From: [Pasteurella] aerogenes
GTDB lineage: Bacteria; Pseudomonadota; Gammaproteobacteria; Enterobacterales; Pasteurellaceae
NCBI GenBank assembly: GCA_900637275.1
Contig: LR134362.1
Coordinates: 930,001-994,000, forward strand
Direction: 5' to 3'
Length of the DNA stretch: 64,000 nt
Shown here one piece after another: positions 62,618 to 64,000 of the stretch. The translations under genes were made by a program, and so were the position numbers. Position 1 is the stretch's first letter, and each line of letters starts with the position of its first letter. The notes below the pieces were generated by a model. It ran no database searches. It saw nothing but the letters and a program-made list of their open reading frames with translations, and had not been told where the DNA came from.

Positions 62618-62728
62618 AGCATAAGCAGCGTCAAGTGATAGCTTGATATTCATAAAGTTCCTAAATAAAATAATCATAAATATATAGCTAAACTACTTTC
62701 CTACCACCCGATTCGGGTGGTTTTTTTT
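62618..62728 (+). ncRNA. fnrS: FnrS-like anaerobically induced small RNA
   Basis: A gene-free interval holds a perfect FNR box, then GCAGCGTCAAGTGATAGC (62625-62642), which matches the 5' core of E. coli FnrS (CGTCAAGCGATGG). An unstructured AT-rich middle follows, then a strong terminator ACCACCCG-ATT-CGGGTGGT (62703-62721) with eight T. FnrS is an Hfq-dependent RNA made under anaerobic conditions that represses mRNAs for aerobic metabolism. The exact 5' end is uncertain (62610-62625). The targets are not known here. Confidence 0.72.
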
Positions 62729-62803
62729 GCCTGAAAAACTTACAAAATTAATAAATTTCAAGTAAAATGACCGCACTTTTTTAATCTAACAATGAGAAAA
62801 TTT

Positions 62804-64000
62804 ATGTCATCACAATTTGTTTATACGATGCACCGAGTAGGTAAAGTGGTACCGCCGAAACGTCATATTCTCAAAGATATTTCATTAAGTTTCTTTCCAG
62901 GCGCCAAGATCGGGGTTTTAGGTCTCAATGGAGCCGGAAAATCAACCTTATTGCGCATTATGGCGGGAATCGATAAAGAGATCGAAGGAGAAGCGCGTCC
63001 GCAACCAGGAATTAAAATCGGTTATCTACCACAAGAACCAAAACTTGAGCCACAACAAACGGTACGTGAAGCAATTGAAGAAGCAGTAGCAGAAGTAAGC
63101 AACGCCTTAAAACGCTTAGATGAAGTATATGCGTTATATGCCGATCCTGATGCTGATTTTGACAAATTAGCGGCGGAACAAGCCAATCTTGAAGCCATTA
63201 TTCAGGCACATGATGGACATAATCTGGAAAACCAATTAGAACGAGCTGCCGATGCGTTACGTTTGCCAGAATGGGACGCCAAAATTGAGCATTTATCCGG
63301 TGGTGAACGCCGTCGCGTGGCGCTTTGTCGTTTATTGCTCGAAAAACCAGATATGTTATTGTTAGATGAGCCAACCAACCACTTAGACGCCGAATCTGTG
63401 GCATGGTTAGAGCGTTTCTTGCACGACTACGAAGGTACTGTCGTGGCAATTACCCATGACCGTTACTTCTTAGACAACGTCGCCGGTTGGATTTTAGAAC
63501 TTGACCGTGGCGAGGGAATTCCTTGGGAAGGTAACTATTCTTCTTGGTTGGAACAAAAAGAAAAACGTTTAGCCCAAGAGCAAGCAGCAGAATCGGCTCG
63601 TCAAAAATCTATTGAAAAAGAATTAGAATGGGTACGCCAAAATCCAAAAGGTCGCCAAGCGAAAAGTAAGGCGCGTATGGCTCGTTTTGAAGAACTTAAT
63701 TCAGGCGAATATCAAAAACGTAACGAAACCAATGAACTCTTTATTCCACCTGGTCCACGTTTGGGGGATAAAGTGATCGAAGTGAATAACTTAACCAAAT
63801 CCTACGGTGAACGCACGCTGATTGACAACCTTTCCTTCAGCATTCCAAAAGGCGCCATTGTTGGTATTATCGGACCAAACGGGGCGGGTAAATCGACCCT
63901 ATTCCGTATGTTATCCGGTAAAGAACAGCCGGATTCCGGTTCTGTTACCTTAGGAGAAACTGTGGTTTTGGCATCGGTGGATCAATTCCGTGATGCCATG
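62804..64000 (+). CDS. ettA: energy-dependent translational throttle protein EttA (ABC-F), cut by window edge
   Basis: EttA binds the ribosomal E site and gates translation according to ATP/ADP ratio. The visible 399 residues (of about 555) include the first ABC domain with GLNGAGKSTLL, LSGGERRRVALCRLL and LLLDEPTNHLDAES, the arm motif, the linker region with PKGRQAKSKARMARFEEL, and the Walker A of the second domain (IGPNGAGKSTLF). The ATG at 62804 (MSSQFVYTMHRVGKVVPP) is the family start. A 76-base gap with an uptake sequence separates it from the FnrS-like RNA terminator. Confidence 0.96.
   Translation, partial: MSSQFVYTMHRVGKVVPPKRHILKDISLSFFPGAKIGVLGLNGAGKSTLLRIMAGIDKEIEGEARPQPGIKIGYLPQEPKLEPQQTVREAIEEAVAEVSNALKRLDEVYALYADPDADFDKLAAEQANLEAIIQAHDGHNLENQLERAADALRLPEWDAKIEHLSGGERRRVALCRLLLEKPDMLLLDEPTNHLDAESVAWLERFLHDYEGTVVAITHDRYFLDNVAGWILELDRGEGIPWEGNYSSWLEQKEKRLAQEQAAESARQKSIEKELEWVRQNPKGRQAKSKARMARFEELNSGEYQKRNETNELFIPPGPRLGDKVIEVNNLTKSYGERTLIDNLSFSIPKGAIVGIIGPNGAGKSTLFRMLSGKEQPDSGSVTLGETVVLASVDQFRDAM

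Overview
The window is a stretch of a Pasteurellaceae chromosome (Haemophilus/Pasteurella/Aggregatibacter/Rodentibacter group). The evidence is about 40 copies, counted by eye, of the 9-base hin-type DNA uptake sequence AAGTGCGGT/ACCGCACTT, where chance predicts about 0.5. The AT-rich codon use and the protein families (ZevAB, the HI1249-type DUF1007 protein, an H. influenzae-like HtrA) agree. No replication origin, rRNA, tRNA, CRISPR array or intact mobile element was seen. Most of the window is core genome, with two small accessory patches (1059-3317 and 13370-22400).

Layout. 1-4899: guaB and guaA lie on the same strand but are separated by an arylamine N-acetyltransferase, a HAD phosphatase, a decayed phage BRO/DinD-type gene and a small membrane ORF. 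5026-13215: birA, the yadGH ABC exporter with epmC, htpX, dinB, the OLD-type ATPase ybjD and the lysine exporter lysO. 13216-22401: two decayed small ORFs, then a 2760-residue trimeric autotransporter adhesin with near-identical internal repeats. 22955-30240: dgt, a LrgA/LrgB pair, a secreted nuclease, csdA-csdE and the copper ATPase copA with a CueR-type promoter. 30335-37089: a complete formate dehydrogenase-N locus (fdhD, selenocysteine-containing fdnG, fdnH, fdnI, fdhE). 37173-47373: ybhA, greA, dacB, nrdA behind paired NrdR boxes, yeiH/yeiE, nagK, pgpB and ribA. 47453-51742: ilvIH and an NhaC-family transporter preceded by a lysine riboswitch. 51942-64000: hns, purU, hemA, gloB/yafS, yegP, ycaO, yhcB (zapG)-degQ, the zinc uptake pair zevAB, an FnrS-like anaerobic small RNA with a perfect FNR box, and the start of ettA.

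How the parts connect. Anaerobic life is the main theme: a selenoprotein formate dehydrogenase with an FNR-like site, and an FnrS-type sRNA. Lysine balance appears at both ends, as an exporter (LysO) and a riboswitch-controlled importer (LysW type). Metal handling includes copper export (CopA) and zinc import (ZevAB). Many terminators are built from inverted pairs of uptake sequences.

I found no clearly new multi-gene system. The most rewarding points are regulatory RNAs and sites that no ORF list shows (lysine riboswitch, FnrS-like RNA, SECIS, NrdR, CueR, FNR, LexA and sigma-E candidates, a greA leader terminator), the repeat structure of the adhesin, the absence of nrdB next to nrdA, and the broken guaBA pair.
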